Source: Deltaproteobacteria bacterium
GTDB taxonomy: Bacteria > Desulfobacterota > Dissulfuribacteria > Dissulfuribacterales > JALVPX01
NCBI GenBank assembly: GCA_027061625.1
Contig: JAMOVF010000127.1
Location: 1 to 6,698, forward strand
Length of the DNA stretch: 6,698 nucleotides
Reading direction: 5' to 3'
Shown: positions 6,534-6,698 of the stretch, one piece after another
Position numbering within the stretch: position 1 is the stretch's first letter
Layout of the letters: each line of letters opens with the position of its first letter
Made by a program: the position numbers and the translations under genes
The notes under the pieces: model-generated
Seen by the model: only the letters and a program-made list of their open reading frames with translations
The model's database searches: none
What the model was told of the DNA's origin: nothing

Positions 6534-6698
6534 ATGGTGAATATAGCTGCTTATATTTATCCTGGATGGAGTTCCTGCCCTGAAAGAGACAAAAACTTCC
6601 CACCAGGCTGGAGTGAATGGGATCTGGTATTAAAGGCAAAACCTGCCTTTAAAGGTCATATGCAGCCTAGAAGGCCTCTGCATGGACCCTATGATGAT
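6534..6698 (+). CDS. WbsX/GH99-like carbohydrate-active protein (N-terminal 55 codons only)
   Basis: An ATG at 6534 opens a frame that stays open to the right edge (55 codons); a TAA in the same frame at 6525-6527 fixes the start at this ATG or the GTG right after it. The peptide begins MVNIAAYIYPGW, continues through GWSEWDLVLKAKPAFKGH and then MQPRRPLHGPYDD. This matches the N-terminal signature of the WbsX glycosyltransferase / GH99-like family (YxPgwh... GWtEW..v..A.P.F.GH.QP..P), found in polysaccharide and O-antigen loci and in endo-acting mannoside hydrolases. There is no signal peptide in the visible part, suggesting a cytoplasmic protein. No Shine-Dalgarno sequence is evident. The gene diverges from the ftsB-like operon. 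Full length, catalytic residues and neighbours lie outside the window, so the substrate is unknown. Confidence 0.8.
   Translation, partial: MVNIAAYIYPGWSSCPERDKNFPPGWSEWDLVLKAKPAFKGHMQPRRPLHGPYDD
6630..6652. repeat. Perfect 9-bp inverted repeat inside the GH99-like gene
   Basis: TTAAAGGCA (6630-6638) and TGCCTTTAA (6644-6652) pair perfectly around a 5-nt loop (aaacc), about 100 nt into the coding sequence. It encodes the conserved LKAKPAFK stretch, so protein constraint with chance codon choice can explain it. A messenger hairpin early in the gene could still affect expression. Confidence 0.4.

Noticed and set aside
1..6698. CRISPR array, insertion sequence, tRNA or rRNA
   Set aside because: No regularly spaced repeats, transposase motifs, terminal repeats, cloverleaf-like segments or rRNA-conserved stretches were seen on either strand.

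Overview
The window looks like a piece of a chromosome from an anaerobic, moderately AT-leaning bacterium, most likely a sulfate- or sulfur-metabolising member of the Desulfobacterota (old Deltaproteobacteria). This is inferred from an AhbD-type radical SAM heme synthase, the style of the AddA/RecB-like helicase-nuclease and the FtsB-like protein. No rRNA or other decisive taxonomic marker is present.

Layout: six genes lie on the minus strand, transcribed from right to left: ftsB-like (6283-5942), two small uncharacterised genes (5976-5707 and 5710-5312), a large AddA/RecB-type helicase-nuclease (5331-2059), then after a 112-bp gap a radical SAM heme synthase (ahbD, 1946-858) and hemE (858 to the left edge, truncated by the window). 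The first four genes overlap one another (35, 4 and 20 nt) and look like one operon, preceded by a good -10 box. ahbD and hemE overlap by one base (TGATG) and look translationally coupled. On the plus strand, divergent from ftsB across a 250-bp AT-rich spacer, the first 55 codons of a WbsX/GH99-like carbohydrate-active protein run off the right edge.

Two functional themes appear. The left pair is tetrapyrrole biosynthesis: HemE makes coproporphyrinogen III, and AhbD makes heme from Fe-coproporphyrin III under anaerobic conditions. Their coupling is notable because the textbook route feeding AhbD (through siroheme) does not use HemE; a mixed route is possible. The right block links a division protein, two unknown small proteins and a double-strand-break-processing enzyme whose usual AddB/RecC partner is not beside it.

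No CRISPR array, tRNA, rRNA, insertion sequence or phage gene was seen. The most useful second-look items are the hemE-ahbD pairing, the orphan AddA with two small unknown genes in its operon, and the dyad in the divergent spacer. None of them by itself demonstrates a new system.
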